This document shows positions 46,693-59,700 of a stretch of DNA of 64,000 nt, one piece after another (the stretch's first letter is position 1; each line of letters starts with the position of its first letter). The notes below the pieces were generated by a model that saw only the letters and a list, made by a program, of their open reading frames with translations, had not been told where the DNA came from and ran no database searches. Source of the DNA: Protonemura montana (lineage: Eukaryota; Arthropoda; Insecta; Plecoptera; Nemouridae); contig OX387602.1 in assembly GCA_947568835.1 (NCBI GenBank), forward strand, positions 21,565,021 to 21,629,020, in the 5' to 3' direction. Made by a program: the position numbers and the translations under genes.

Positions 46693-48132
46693 ATGGCTTA
46701 TTGGAGTGAATGGATCTTGGCCTCACAAAGGCTGGCTTTTCGATCCAGCATTTCAGGCTTTTCATATATAAGTTGGAAGTACACTCAGCAGAAATTTCCT
46801 GGCAAGTTATCGACAAGTAAATTAAGAATTTTGATGTCATCTGCCACCTCACTGGAAACAAAACTACCTGGTAATATTTGCATAATACAGCACAGATTTC
46901 CTTAAATAGATATAAACAGAAAAATAAGTAGAAAGTTTTCTTGCGTGGTGCTATCTACATTTTTAATTTTGATTAATATTTAAAACCTTGTCACATGTTT
47001 ACAATTTTTTTCAACTGGGTTCTTTTTTAATTTTCTAGTAAAAACCAACTAAATGTGCAGTATATTTTAGTTACGAACATTTTAATGATTATACTTATCA
47101 TTCAGAAACCCCATGGGATTTTTGTTTGTTTTATTGTGAATATCTTCCAAATCTCACAGCAGTTGATGTTGTGGACTTCAAAACTCTGACAAATGACGAT
47201 TGGAAGAAACGTTTGTCACCCGAGCAGTTTGCTGTGTGCCGCCTAGGCGGAACAGAACTTGTAAGTACAAAGTAGTTAAATAAAACAGGTAGTTAGGTTT
47301 ATGTTTCCAGGCCGCCCCCATGATATTCAAATCTTTTATGTTCACAGCCTCATAGCGGGAAATATTACTTCCACAGCGACCCTGGAATATATACATGTGT
47401 TTGCTGCAAGCAACCCCTTTTCAGGTACCATTTCCATCAAAACAAAGCTATGTTTATTAAATAATATATTTTGGAAGTTGGTGTTTGATTGAGTACAATA
47501 ATTCATCCCTCAGTTATTTACTTCAAACTTAACGCTTTAAGTACACGCCCTGCAACAACAATTTAATTCTAAGTTTGTTATTGTTTCTGTCTCAGTTCAG
47601 AGCACAAATTCGATTGTGCTTGTGGGTGGCCGACATTCACAACTGAAATTTCTGACAGTATTATTACAAAACTTCACTCCTCTCGCAGAGTGCAACAAAG
47701 AGAAGTGAAATGTGCCAAGGTATTTGGCATTTTAAGCCCATCTGAGAATATGATATATTAATCATTTTCTATTGATAGAGTTAAAAATGTTATCTTTCAG
47801 ATTCATTCAATTAATTTACCTGGGTTCTGTTTTTGAGTAGGAATTTAAAATAGTAATAGTTGAATTAAGTTCTGTACAATCGGACATATGTATTGGAATA
47901 ACGTTCAGTTAACGCATCTCTCTACATCAAAGCAAAGATTTTATGACAAGCAGGCATATAATTTGAGTTATTAATACTTTGATTAATACTAGGTCTGCTG
48001 GCTGGTTACTCTCTTTTTGTTCCGCAGTGCAACAGCCACCTTGGTCACCTATTTGCGGATGGCCCGCCTCCCGTTGGAAACAGCTTTTGCATCAACAGTG
48101 TAGCACTAGACTTCATTCCCAGGAAGAATTAA
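46693..48132 (+). CDS. MsrB: methionine-R-sulfoxide reductase B, probable mitochondrial form, 194 aa
   Basis: Exons 46693-46870, 47160-47260, 47348-47424, 47596-47719 and 48028-48132 are all GT-AG and phase-consistent. The enzyme reduces methionine-R-sulfoxide in proteins, using thioredoxin. Family marks are [16 protein letters not shown] at the domain start, zinc cysteine pairs CVCC and [19 protein letters not shown], and the catalytic Cys in [10 protein letters not shown]. The catalytic residue is Cys, not selenocysteine. The N-terminus ([20 protein letters not shown]...) is rich in Ser/Arg/Lys and poor in acids, like a mitochondrial presequence and like vertebrate MSRB2. Exon 2 has a CAGCAG tandem acceptor, so 47163 is an alternative start differing by one residue. 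A weaker acceptor at 47105/47106 would add 18 residues. Confidence 0.88.
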
Positions 48133-48788
48133 ATGTGGGTCCGATAAAAAGTGGCAACTTGTGAGTTAGCACGAGCCCATCTATGTTGTGGTATTATTAT
48201 TTTTTCATGATAGATTAACAGGCTAATATTACCAGATGCACAGATTGCAGAATGCATAGGTAGTTGTCATTCCAATTAATCATCCTATTAAAAACCTAGG
48301 AACCCAGTCATTGTTGTGCATGATTGTCTGGCTAATTAAAGAAACATAATATTAATTCAATTGGTTATACATGGTCTTCCAAAATGTGGCAATTCATTTC
48401 ATGTGATTATTCAAAGTGAATTTAACATGTCTTTAAGCCTGCAGAACGCAATCAGCCACTTTGGTACTGCATGAAGCAGGAGATGCAATGTGCTCAAAAT
48501 ACTTTTAATTAAACTTCAACTTTTCTGTGTAGACAACAGCTGAAAATAATACATTTTCTGATGTAAAATTCACATCCTATGACACCATAATTTTACTAAC
48601 AGTAACAAACGAAAAGCGAAGTCCAAGATGTGTAGAGCTATTGCACCAAGAAATGTTTGAATTGATCTAGGCTGCTATGGTTGCTCATCAGAAAAATTGT
48701 TTTTGGTCAATTTAAAAATAATCCACAAAAATCACCATGCACTACTAAACAAAAAAACTTTTTAGAATGAAACTTACAAAATTTCACA
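48133..48788. other. intergenic, no gene seen
   Basis: It carries the MsrB 3'UTR and the promoter of the next + gene. No clear AATAAA, TATA box or repeat is recognised. Confidence 0.4.
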
Positions 48789-49463
48789 ATGCTTGAAGGT
48801 AAATTTTGGACATGCCTCGTCAATCTAGTTCTTGTCATTTCCTCGGTATGGGCACTGGGAGAGTTCCAGTTCCCCAAGGCCTCATTCACCAATGCAGGGA
48901 TTTTCCTCCACCTAATTCTTGGAGCAGCAGGAATAATTAGTGTTTTGCTCAATACTAAGCTGTCAGAAGGTGAGTGATTTAAATTTTAACCTGTAGGTAT
49001 TTATGTAATAATGAGTGTAGCCAACAATGAGTAGGCAAACCATTTTCTTACATTAATATCAATTTTATGTATCTATCTACTTCTAGATTCATTGGATATA
49101 ATAACAGCTTTTGCCTACCCATGTGTCGCAACCCAAATGTATCTGATCAACGGATTCCACGAATTGGCTTTCATTCCCCTCGGCGTTTCCACTTACCTCT
49201 ACGTCAAAAACTCGTTCCATGTCAGACCGGACCAGACAATCTGGCACGATCCACCGAGGTTATATTTCCTCTGTCTCACTGCTGCTGTGATGTTATGGGG
49301 CGCGATCAACTGGAACCCGTTCATCATTGGTATGGCCGTCTGGTTTGCTTTCTTCTTCTTCGTAGTTGGAACTACCGGAAAAACGTGCTGTTTGCCATCT
49401 CAAGATCTATTCATGTATGGTCTAGCTGGTTTTAATGTGCTAGCTGTCTTTGCTTTCCAATGA
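48789..49463 (+). CDS. unrecognised multi-pass membrane protein, 185 aa
   Basis: Exons 48789-48969 and 49087-49463 join at phase 1 (GAAG|gtgagt ... ttctag|AT). Hydrophobic segments at about residues 8-24, 36-54, 64-80, 86-100, 118-136, 138-155 and 166-184 suggest six or seven membrane passes. Short charged loops separate them, for example NSFHVRPDQTIWHDPPR (about 102-118). No cleavable signal is needed if the first segment is a signal anchor. I do not recognise the family. An AATAAA follows 51 bp after the stop. It is tail to tail with the Tudor gene. Confidence 0.75.
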
Positions 49464-49514
49464 AAAAAAATCAAGATGCAGCAACAGTTCAAGTTGCTTC
49501 ACACCAACATTACA

Positions 49515-49520
49515 AATAAA
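49515..49520 (+). terminator. polyadenylation signal AATAAA of the membrane-protein gene
   Basis: It lies 51 nt after the stop at 49463 in plus-strand orientation. Confidence 0.65.
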
Positions 49521-49553
49521 AATCTTCCATTAAACAATTCTGTAATTATCCTG

Positions 49554-49559
49554 TTTATT
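49554..49559 (-). terminator. candidate polyadenylation signal of the Tudor gene (minus strand)
   Basis: TTTATT on + is AATAAA on -, only 34 bp from the opposing plus-strand signal. If used by the gene ending at 50915 it implies a 1.36-kb 3'UTR. Confidence 0.3.
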
Positions 49560-50914
49560 TTTAAAAATGTAGAAAATTTTTATGTTGGTTACAAAATGCA
49601 AAATCTGGATACGCTTTAGGTGAATAAGAAAGTGGAGTAGTAACAGAATTTACAGAGAGGAGTGAAATGATAATGGTAATCCGCGATAGTTCGGAAGTGA
49701 AGTTTTGGCTGTTGCCGTTGCCACATGTATGACGATTGATCACCTTTTACTCAAATATATAAACATTGAAAGGAACTAATTTCACGTCTTAGCCGAAACA
49801 TGAACTGAACTTCAAAACTAAAGCAGATTATAACCTGATAAAGTCCTGATACTACTCCACTTTCCTCTTCTCCCTATGCATGAAATTATTACCAAAATAA
49901 AATAAAGGCCTTTGGCTATAGTCATTACCAAAGTAACAATAAGATACAAATAATTCTTAGCTACGATTTGGTCAGGAAAAGAACTACTGAACCAACTGTC
50001 CCGACGGCAGAATTCCAGTGGCAGGAATATTACACGATAGAGAAATTTCAAATTCCTGGATGTTCTTTTGGTCGTTTTTAGCAACCTAACTTTTCAAGAA
50101 ATGATTTTCCCACCACTTGAGCAAATGTTCGCAAATAACGTTTGACCAGAGGTTTGACTGTGGTAAGAGTCACCTCTTCACTAGAATACATTGATCTCCT
50201 TAGAAAATAATAATAAATAAGCTACTGAGCTTACAGGCCCAACATAAACAACATAGAATAGTGCGTGAAACAACCACTTTTGTCTAATGTTAATATTTAA
50301 CCAAATACCAAAACTGTGGTTGGAAAAGTGATTGAATCGGGCACTTTGGCGTCAGTCTGCTTGGAAAGTTTTTGCATGCTAAAATTCTCAAATAATAAAA
50401 TTAATGCTCCGAGGCCAAGTTGCAGCTAAGTATATCTTCCTGTATCTTATCTAATTCTTTCTTTTTGTCCTTAGCTTGCTAGTCACCACATCCAAAGTTG
50501 TAATAAGTAATAAAGTAATAAGCCTCGACAAAATGTTTGTTGATAAGTAGTTTTTAGACCACGCTACATTCAACCATATAAACATGAAAAGAAATCAATA
50601 TCTATTGTTAATTCTTTGAATTTAAAATTAAGGATACTTTACTACTAACACTTCTGCCTTAGGGTCCGATTCTTTAAATCTGAAAACAATTTTGAGATGG
50701 TACAAGTCAGTACAAGTTAATAACAGGAACTGGTCTAAGCCTTGTAAGAAAAAATATACATCTAAAGAAATCAGTGAGCAGTCTCAGCCTTATACTCTTT
50801 ACATTAGCTAGCAGTGGATTGCATGTATTTGGTAGAAAAATGTAAAAGTTAGTAACAATAAGACCAAATGCAGCAAAATAAATCTTCTTAGAAAAAAAAA
50901 TCAAGCCTAAAAAT

Positions 50915-53900
50915 CTAACCAGGCAGAATGTTCCCACGCTTTGGCTTGAAGTGAATTATATTGCTTAAGTCCACCAAAGATCCAAAGCCCTCTGTAATCA
51001 TCAACTCTCCAACATCATTGAGGTCTTCGTCTGTGACTAACACATTGAGTGTTGATGTGTCACGGCTTACCACTTCGGCCTCCAAAACCTTAGGAGCAGC
51101 ATATCTAGAGGCAAGGAATCTGGCAGCATTATCGTACATTTCTTTAAAAATCTTGACATTGGATAGAGTGCACCTAATGGCCTGAAATGCCAGGTGCATG
51201 AATCGTGGTTGAACCTCACGTAGATCTTTCTCAGACACCAGCTCCCAGTTGCCAAAGTCAACGAAGAATACAAACACACTCAAAGAGCCATCACCTCCAT
51301 CAATGACGCGGGCACGATAGAACCGGCCATCCTCGGAAAACTTTGCCAGCACGATCTGGCCGAGCGCAGGTGAAACCTTGAGCCGCTTGTATGCAACAAT
51401 GCTAGCGCAATCATTGATGGCATCGCAGAGCACACTCAGAGCAGGATCATACTTATTTAACTGTTCTATGGCGTAAAAGTAACCGTCTTGTGCACTTGTC
51501 ACCATGATAAATATCCTCTGGCCCTCGGTGCGCATTGGTAGCTCGTTAAACGCCGAGGTAAACACCTGAAACAAATACATTTTTAAATTACAAAATATAT
51601 TTGTCCTGAATATTTGCATATCTAGCAGTTTTTTTTTGTTTGTTTGCACTCTTTGACCAAATGGTTACTCTGATTTTGATGTCATTTTCAGGATACGTTT
51701 TAGTGTTCTCAACTTGGACTCCCTGAATTTTACAGAAATTTTGCTAACCTATCAAGATTACAAAAACTTTCAAAGTAATTTTCAAGGAAAAAAATCATAA
51801 ACTTGTCTGTCAAAAAATATTGACAGTAGGTTGAAATTGACATATATTTATGATTTGATCTACTCGATACTAATGCTTTTAAATTTTTAACATTTAACGA
51901 TGGAACTGAGTTGTTTTAAATTACAACTCACTGTTTGAAACATCAATAAATATGAAAAGAATCCACACCTCTTCTTTATCAGTAGTTATCCCATGAATGT
52001 TTGAGAGAACATGCTCGCGACGACATTTAGAGCCCCATGGGCACTGTCCGTCTACTGCGAAGAAGCGGCAAACACGCATTTCGTCTGTTGGTGCGTATCC
52101 CGTGACGGCCACGCAAGCATCCTCGTCGTTCATTTCCGCATTCTCATAGTCTTCCTTCATAGGATCCCACTCATCCATCTCGTCTAGAGGTGGGGTCTTA
52201 ACTTTAGGCTCAGGTAAATATGAGCTCAGCCAGAACTCAGGCGACGGCTCACGAGCTGGCCGTTTGGGCTCGGTCACCACTTTGTCCTCCGTGCACCACT
52301 CTTCTACCTTGCGTTTTGAATCTTCCATCTCTTTCACGCGCAGGCTTTCTTTGTAGCTGCTCTCCATTGCCTCTACCTGACGAACCTCCATTTCTGTATC
52401 GAATTCAGCAAATTCAATGCCTACGAGGTAGTCGTTGACAGACCCTGAGTTGTTAACCGGCACGAGGATGACTGGCACAGATTTTTCATGGTTCAGATTT
52501 GGATCATGATGTCTGGAAAAAGGCGGAGTTTCTTCTTTGCCGGTTGGCGAAATCATGTATGCTATTTCATTTGTCTCAAGCTGTAGGTATTTTTCGAAGA
52601 TGGTATTTGTAGCTGGAGGCCACTCTTTGTATGGCTGTGGTGGCCTCAGGTAACTGAGATGGCAGCGTGTGGCAAAAACTGGTTGTTCAGTAAATCTCTT
52701 TGACAGGGGCTGGAGGTCGGCAAGTTTTGCCTTAAAATGGTTGCCGTAATCCACAAGCTGCAATGCGACTTCGTCTTTCAAGCTAGGGAGCCAGTCGTGG
52801 ACCTGGGCGCGATACCAGCCGCTGGTAGGGACAGCAGGGGAATCACCGCGAAAATAGCAGGCGCAAAAATGTCCCACCAATTCTTGCATCTTCCACTTGG
52901 ATTCACAGGACAAGATAGTAGAGTTCTGGTAAAAGTTGTTCAGCGTATCATGGAATTCATCAATCTTTTCATTGTCCTTGCATGCAACATGAAAGTAGAA
53001 CTCACTAGGGCTTACCACATGTGCCACAAGCCCAAACCAATCATTTGCACTGGCCAGCAAGGCTAGAAGGAAATCTGGAAACTTGGAGATGGGGGTAGAT
53101 ACTTTCGGAATCTTGTTGAGACTCGCTTCTTTTGGTGGAATGTAACTGGGGCTTGCAGCACTACTTCTTGAGTTCTGGAAGTGCGCTCGGCTAGATTTAT
53201 ATGGAGGTTTATCGAAACTGGCAGCCTTTGCGGTATTATCACAGGGGCTGGCACCACCACTTCGTAGGTTCTGTAAGTGCGTTTGGCCAGATTTATGAGA
53301 GCTGTTCCCAACTGAACGATTTTTACTTGTATGCGGAGCGGCAAAGCGACTGAGTTGGCTACCACAATTTGGTTGAGTGTTGTAAACCTGGCTACTAACG
53401 GGTGATTGAGAACTATTACGGCCTTCTTTAGGGTTGCTGAAAATCAGTGGAGATTTTTGGAATTGCCCAGTCTTATGAAGACTTCTAGAACTACTTTTAC
53501 TTGGCTCTTGGAAAGCCAATTGCAATGAGGCAGAAAACTCTTTACTTTCTGGTGGCATCTTGCTGGGATATATTTGCTCTCCAGAAGTTGAAATGCTACG
53601 AGGAACTGCTCCGTTTTCACCACTGATGACAGAGCATCTGTCATCTGCATCTGCTGAGGATTGATTGAATGTATTAGATCCAAGGGAAATATCAGCCAAA
53701 ACTTCATCATTTGTAGATTTTTCAGTTGTACCTACAATGGCTGTTGTACGATAATCGATGACTGAAATTTGCAAATTGTTTTTTTTCAAATTACCTTCAA
53801 GAGCTGAAGAAGTGTGATTGATAATTGGAAGCAGTGTGGTGCTATCTTCCGGAATATTCTCGGAAGATTTATCTGTGACCCTAGATTTTATAGTTGAGTC

Positions 53901-55057
53901 TTCAAACTGAGGTGAAGGGTGATCGATGGTTGGAAGCAGCAAGTTTTCTTGAATCTGAGCATTTTCAGAGACTGGCTGAGAATAAGATTTGTTTGTAATG
54001 TTTTTTGTTGTTCCTCCTGTGCCAAGCGAAGGGAGCATGGAGATTGTAGATGGTGAGCAGTTTTGATTATTAGTGTCATTTGATGTAAGTGGAGCATTCA
54101 ATACTTCCACTCTTATTGGATAAGCCTCCTTGTCAGGTGAGGTCTCCAGAGTCGCATTGCAGGTTGGTGGCCTGGAAGAAAAATTGTTTTTAGCTTAAAA
54201 TGTCTGATATAGCTGGTTTATGGCTAATGTAAATTGGCTGGACTCATCATATTTCGTAAAAACATATGGTAAACATTTTTAATCAGCTTCATTTGATGGT
54301 GTTGTAGACAAACACAATGCCTAAGGGGCCTTTTTACCACGACCTCTGTCTTGAAGTGAAAACACAATTGCAGAGTGTGTGAATTGTTTTGGTTTTGGCC
54401 ACCTGTGACTGTGGCCATTCAATAGACAAACCCCACTCCCAAACAATCAACAACTGCTTCATCGTTAAAATTATAATATCCCCCCCCCCCCCCCTTCCTA
54501 CCATGGTCAGATACCCCACTCAAAAGACGAAAAGTCGTTTAGATTACTAGCTTTGGTACCTACCTCTCTTAAATATACTGTATTCCATCTAACGTACACT
54601 TAGGGCTGTAACTTTTTGAGTTTTGACTCTAAACATTTTCTCAGTCCAGGAGTATGTGCATGGAGGCATACTTACGGGAGTTTGGTGGTGGGTGTAGGTT
54701 TATGGGCAAGAAAAATTTGATAAGTAAATTGTTTATTAGGCTCAAATTAGTAAAGTAGACAGTAAATCCATTGTCATTGTCTGTGATAATGAGTGATACT
54801 TACGGGGTGTGCCTCTTGCCATTTTCAGCAGATATCATATTCGGTTTGCTTTTTGTTCTGTTTTGAAGATCAATCAGTGACTCGACCAAACTGCTAATTT
54901 GCAATAGGTGATCTTGCTGAATTTTCAAAGCAGCAATATCCACGGCAGCTGTTTCCATACCATTCTCCATGTACTTAGCCAACAGAGATACTATGCGAAA
55001 AGCGTTAGTATTTAGCCTACCCACACGACAGCCAAAATCCGAATGTATTTCTTCCAT
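50915..55057 (-). CDS. Tudor-CCCH-Tudor protein, probable germline/piRNA factor, 1035 aa
   Basis: Exons 54804-55057, 51969-54171 and 50915-51565 have phases 2, 0 and GT-AG ends. The start is the first ATG (55057). An upstream in-frame TTG is not used. Order: N-terminal helical region (1-85), long Ser/Asn-rich disordered region with a ~30-residue repeat near 375-435, extended Tudor domain about 462-595 (WYRAQV, VDYGN), CCCH zinc finger 786-805 (C-x8-C-x5-C-x3-H in CRFFAVDGQCPWGSKCRREH), second Tudor domain about 870-990 (FYRARV, FVDFGNWE). Extended Tudor domains bind symmetrically dimethylated arginine, typically on PIWI proteins. The CCCH finger suggests RNA contact. I cannot name an orthologue. 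The stop follows a GT-like donor (CCTG|gttag), so a further 3' exon is possible. Confidence 0.82.
54480..54494 (+). repeat. poly-C tract (15 C)
   Basis: A homopolymer in the first intron of the Tudor gene. Its exact length is open to sequencing error. Confidence 0.8.
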
Positions 55058-56749
55058 TTTAAATTCTTTGGGAAGTTCACAAATATTTAAAAAAATAATC
55101 CTGGCCAAGTGGGTTAGCGGTAACCATCACCCTGTTTCGTGCTACACCATAGAACATAGAAAAAATATTACTAGCCCAAACTTTTTTCTATGCTAGTACC
55201 ATAGCTAGTACATGCTAGTACCATAGAAAAAGGCTATTACCATTAGTACCTATACACGCGAGCTGAGGTAAAAGTTAGGTTAATGATTAATGCTGCTGAA
55301 ACCTGCTGCAATCAAGCACTCCCATGATAAATTGAATCTGTCAGTGAACTAACTCCCAGCTAAAGATGGCATATGGGTTTGGCTCCAAACTAAGTGAATT
55401 ATTATTTTTACAGCGTATATATTATTTTTACTTGGAACGACACAATGCTAATTATTGCTATAATTATTGGTTTCTATCTTTGGTTTCTATGTAATATAAT
55501 TTTAACGAAGTGACTATTCGCACGAGGGACACGGCTACCGTGCCGTAACCGTGCGCGCAACTTTTGAAAACTGCGTCTATGCGCATAATTTTTATAAATT
55601 TGAGACAGCGGCGACAACTACCAAAAATGATTAATATGCAGGCGCATGGTGTACCACCACCAGATTTTAAACCCCACCAAGGCAGAGTACTAACCACTAT
55701 CCATGGTCTTTGGTGTTTACCACAAACCTATCTGTTTCTATGATAACACGTACAGTATACCACCATAGAATTAAGGTAATTAAGAGTATGGCTTACCAGT
55801 TACCAGGTATATGTCCATGCGGGGATGAGGGCCTGTGCCATTCTTTTCACCTATATCCAACAATTCCTAGATTCCAGGGCGATTTACCCAGGATGCGGGC
55901 ATATTTTCTGGCGGGATATTATAGGCCTTGCCTTAACATCCACTCAAAAAATAAAATCGGTACCGTAACGTTTAGAAATGGAATAGCAATTTCGAAGTGG
56001 ATAAAACTGACATTTAATATGATTGGGCCTCTAGAATTCGATATTGCTAATTGCAACCTCACATCAAGATGGTAATTCAATTATCATCTCAAAACAAAAG
56101 TTTGGTTTTAATTACAGTACAAAACAGAATGTGGGAGTTAAGGACAAATACTGCAGATGTCATAATGTACACAAATGAAGAATAGTAAAATTCAGATATT
56201 TAAATACATACACATAATATATTTATGTTACCATAAGATTTTTAAGTACAGAGAGTAGCAGATTGTCAGTGCAGAGAATAGGAGACATGGATAAAGTGGA
56301 TGACGGATGGGGTAACACGGAAGACATTGCAGTTTCAGATAAGATCGCAAAAAACAATCACAAGCAACAATACACAAGCACGGTGAATAATAAAAATAAT
56401 ATTACTTGTGCTAAAGTTGTTTTATGTCAGTGTCAAAGTACAACCAATTTGCCATAGCTTCTAAGCCGTGACCTTTAAAATCTTCACTACATTTTTATAA
56501 CATTTCAGAACTAAGTGAGCCAAAGAAAGTAGTACGGGGCCCTTGGCCCACCAACCTTTCGCTGTCATTTCGATTTCATTCCTTGTTTTGTCTATTTTGG
56601 ATGCTTGCTATTGTTATGGATTCTGTGTTAAGGAATAACAGCAATAAATTCACCACTCTTTGTGCTTGAAAATTTGTACCATCATAAAATTGTAAACCTA
56701 GAAACCCAATTGCACCACTCTAATACCTGAGTTTCCTTTGCAACCAGCC
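55058..56749. other. intergenic between Tudor gene 5' end and MED15 3' end
   Basis: No gene recognised. The ORF at 55710-56075 (+) shows no domain. Around 55190-55230 CTAGTACCATAG-type words occur in direct and inverted orientation. The region should carry the Tudor promoter and the MED15 3'UTR. Confidence 0.4.
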
Positions 56750-59700
56750 CTAGAGGCCCATGAGCAGTGCTGCAGCCGCCACAGAAGGGACAGTGGCAAC
56801 TGTCGGTGCTGACGCCTGACGTACGCTCATTTCCCACGTGTCCAGCAGCTGCGATAAGGAGAAGCGGCTGGGCAGTTTAGATATCCGAGCCTCCAAGGCA
56901 CGCTGTACAGCCAGGAGGAAGGCAGTGGCACCGTACTCGTGCTGTGCCATGTGGCAGCGCGGTGGACTGCGCGGATAATCTTCAGGAACGGTAAGCGAGA
57001 CGGGCGGCACACACGGAAGGTGCCGATCATCCAGCCAACAGACCAACTGCACCGACCTGGATCCCGGCTGCTGTGTGGGGTCTAGGCTCACCTGGCAACA
57101 TCATAAAAAGTTAGTCAACTTTTTCTAGATAAGAGATGGTTTTGTCATAAGTATTCCATATGTGGCACAGCTTTGAATCATGTCGAAAGCGGTTGTTACC
57201 AGCTGTTTAATCAGTGATTTTTTTCTCTTGCTAGTGATATGTCTATACCTTTGAAAACATCCAACATCTGATGTTGGATGCCTTCAAGACAAATCTCAAG
57301 AAGCTCCTCTGAATCTCCTCCAAGAAGAATTGTACAATTTAGAGGATTTTTATAAAAGAGATTATTAGGTTAGACACATATGTTATGTTTGACTGCTACA
57401 GATGATAATATATACATATTGAAAAATGTACTGAACAGCTAATAAAATACAAATACAAATACAAATAAATATTTATTTAAACATAGTAACAGCTGTGGTA
57501 ACAGAGTAAAAATAAATATCTTTGTAAGCTTGTATTAAAGTTCTTGACATATTTTATTTATTGAGTCAACTTGCCATAAAGCTCGTATTAGTTTCTAACC
57601 TTAAATCTCTGATCCAGCCTAGCAATTTCTCCCTGAAGGACATCAGGAATGTCGTTGGGAGTTTCTTCCACTTTCTTCTTCTTCAGCGGTGGAGGCATCA
57701 TTCTGAACAAAAAAAAATGAACAAAATGAAACAGACTTGCTCCAATCATAGAGGAGATCAAATGGGACACACTAAAAAGACAAAAAATTCCCAAAACTCA
57801 CTGAAATTTATCATTCACTGTGTGGGAAACAGGCATTAAATGAACTAGATTTTAATTTAAAAGAAAAACAATACCAGAATGGAACCTAGCATCAAATAAT
57901 CTCCAAGAAATGCCTGCAACGGCCAAGAACTTTAAACTATAGCTACAGACTATTACTGTAAATTAATATAATACTATGTAATATGGATATGCATATGTAT
58001 ATACTATGTAATATACTATTAATATGTACTATGTAAGGCTAGTTGTAACATAACTGATGAGCCACGAAAAAATGTGTTAATAACGACATTATAACCAAGT
58101 AAATACGCCTTAAACAATAAAGAGATACAAGTACTGGCAGTTCATCTGCCAGTTTATATCTTTGGAAAATGGCACAACCAAAAAAGAACCGAATCCTTAA
58201 CAAGTAGTGAAATTAATTACTTGATTTCAGGGCCGAAGAGTGACTCGAGACAAGGACCGAATGTTCGCTGTAGCGTGTGATTCACCACGGGGCTGTACAT
58301 GTGCTGGTTGACGGCCTCGAGCAAGCAGTTGAAGATGTGGTGCTCCTTGAGAGTGCTCATGTGTGCCAGTGGCGGAGGCACGCTGCCCACGCTAGTCGGT
58401 TCTCCCTGTAAACACACAAACCACTTACAAAGGTATGGACAAACTAGACATTTTTAAGACAAATCATTTTTCCTATTTCTGCTTGTTTTATCATAAAATT
58501 TTACCACAGGTAAACAATTTAAACTGACAAAAATGTGTAGTTTATTTTTTTATTTCTGCACCACTAACTAAAAGCTACCATAGTGCTCAATTTCAGTCAA
58601 TGATGGTTTTTAATGCAGAAAAATGTGAATGCTAGTAAAGTGTAAGATTTTGCTCCGAACAAAACCATGCACAATGCTAACATCAACCAACAACTCTATG
58701 CCACTCCGCCTCACCAAAAATGTGACTGCGTGGCGTAAGTAAGCTCGCACTAAAATGAACCTGTTTAAAATAGATTTATGGAAAATAGAAAAACCTCCAG
58801 AGAATCTATTAACACACATGCAAAAAGTTTTAAGAAAACTAATTAGTTGTAATTATATGATGAAGTTGATGTATCTTTAGAATAAAAGGTTGAACATATC
58901 GCCTGTAAACGATTGCCTCCAATAAGGTCTGCCATGGTCTGCTCTCAATGTCACGCTTCAAGCGCAGCAGGAAGCAGATACCGAATTGGCTACAGTACAC
59001 ACCCGCTTGAGATCGAGTTTCTCGAGCACGACTTCACACTTGAGCAGCGTCTCAAGCGGCATACGCTGGCTGGGGTTGCTCAGTATGTCCAACAGCTTCT
59101 TCATCTTGCTCAGCTTCTCAACATCTGCACACACACGCATTTGGTGAAAGCAACAGTCCTCTCATGGATATACAAACATTATTAAGAGGAAGCAAGGAAA
59201 ATGAAATAGAACACTGGGTCACAATTTTTTTTTGGACCGACTGATGCCGTTGTTTTGTCACTTCAAAGCAAGTGCAAGAAGTTATTAAATTAAGAGTACC
59301 TATTGCCATTGGTGTGGGAAGGAAAAGAAATAGAGCGACCGCAACTTATGGTAAACCCAAAGAATTTAAGTTTGTGTGATCCATTTGAGATTATAACGTT
59401 TTGGCACTTGACTCTGTCACTACCTTTCTCAATCGAGACATGCTGAAAGGTTAGCACATTTGTCACTTAACGTTGTCACAAATATCAAATATCAGTCAAA
59501 AATATCTCTACCAGTGAAACAGGCAACCTGCCAAAACGTAAAAAAAAACTCGACAAGTGCACCGCACGACGCTATGTTTCATCTCTGGTAAGTTCCTTCT
59601 CCACCACAACATTTATCCAACCTCTTGGCACCCTATTTGCATCCCAATACATTTAAGAGTAGATTGGTATCTGGTGGTAAGATAGTCAATCACCTGAATA

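Noticed and set aside
46667..46866. Minus-strand frames that read like protein (for example [18 protein letters not shown])
   Set aside because: They contain in-frame stops, and the plus strand gives an ATG, a presequence-like peptide and a phase-1 donor joining MsrB exon 2. A selenocysteine reading of the TGA was considered and dropped.
47106..47159. In-frame extension of MsrB exon 2
   Set aside because: Kept only as an alternative. The pyrimidine-rich stretch before 47160 marks the main acceptor, and the added residues have no family counterpart.
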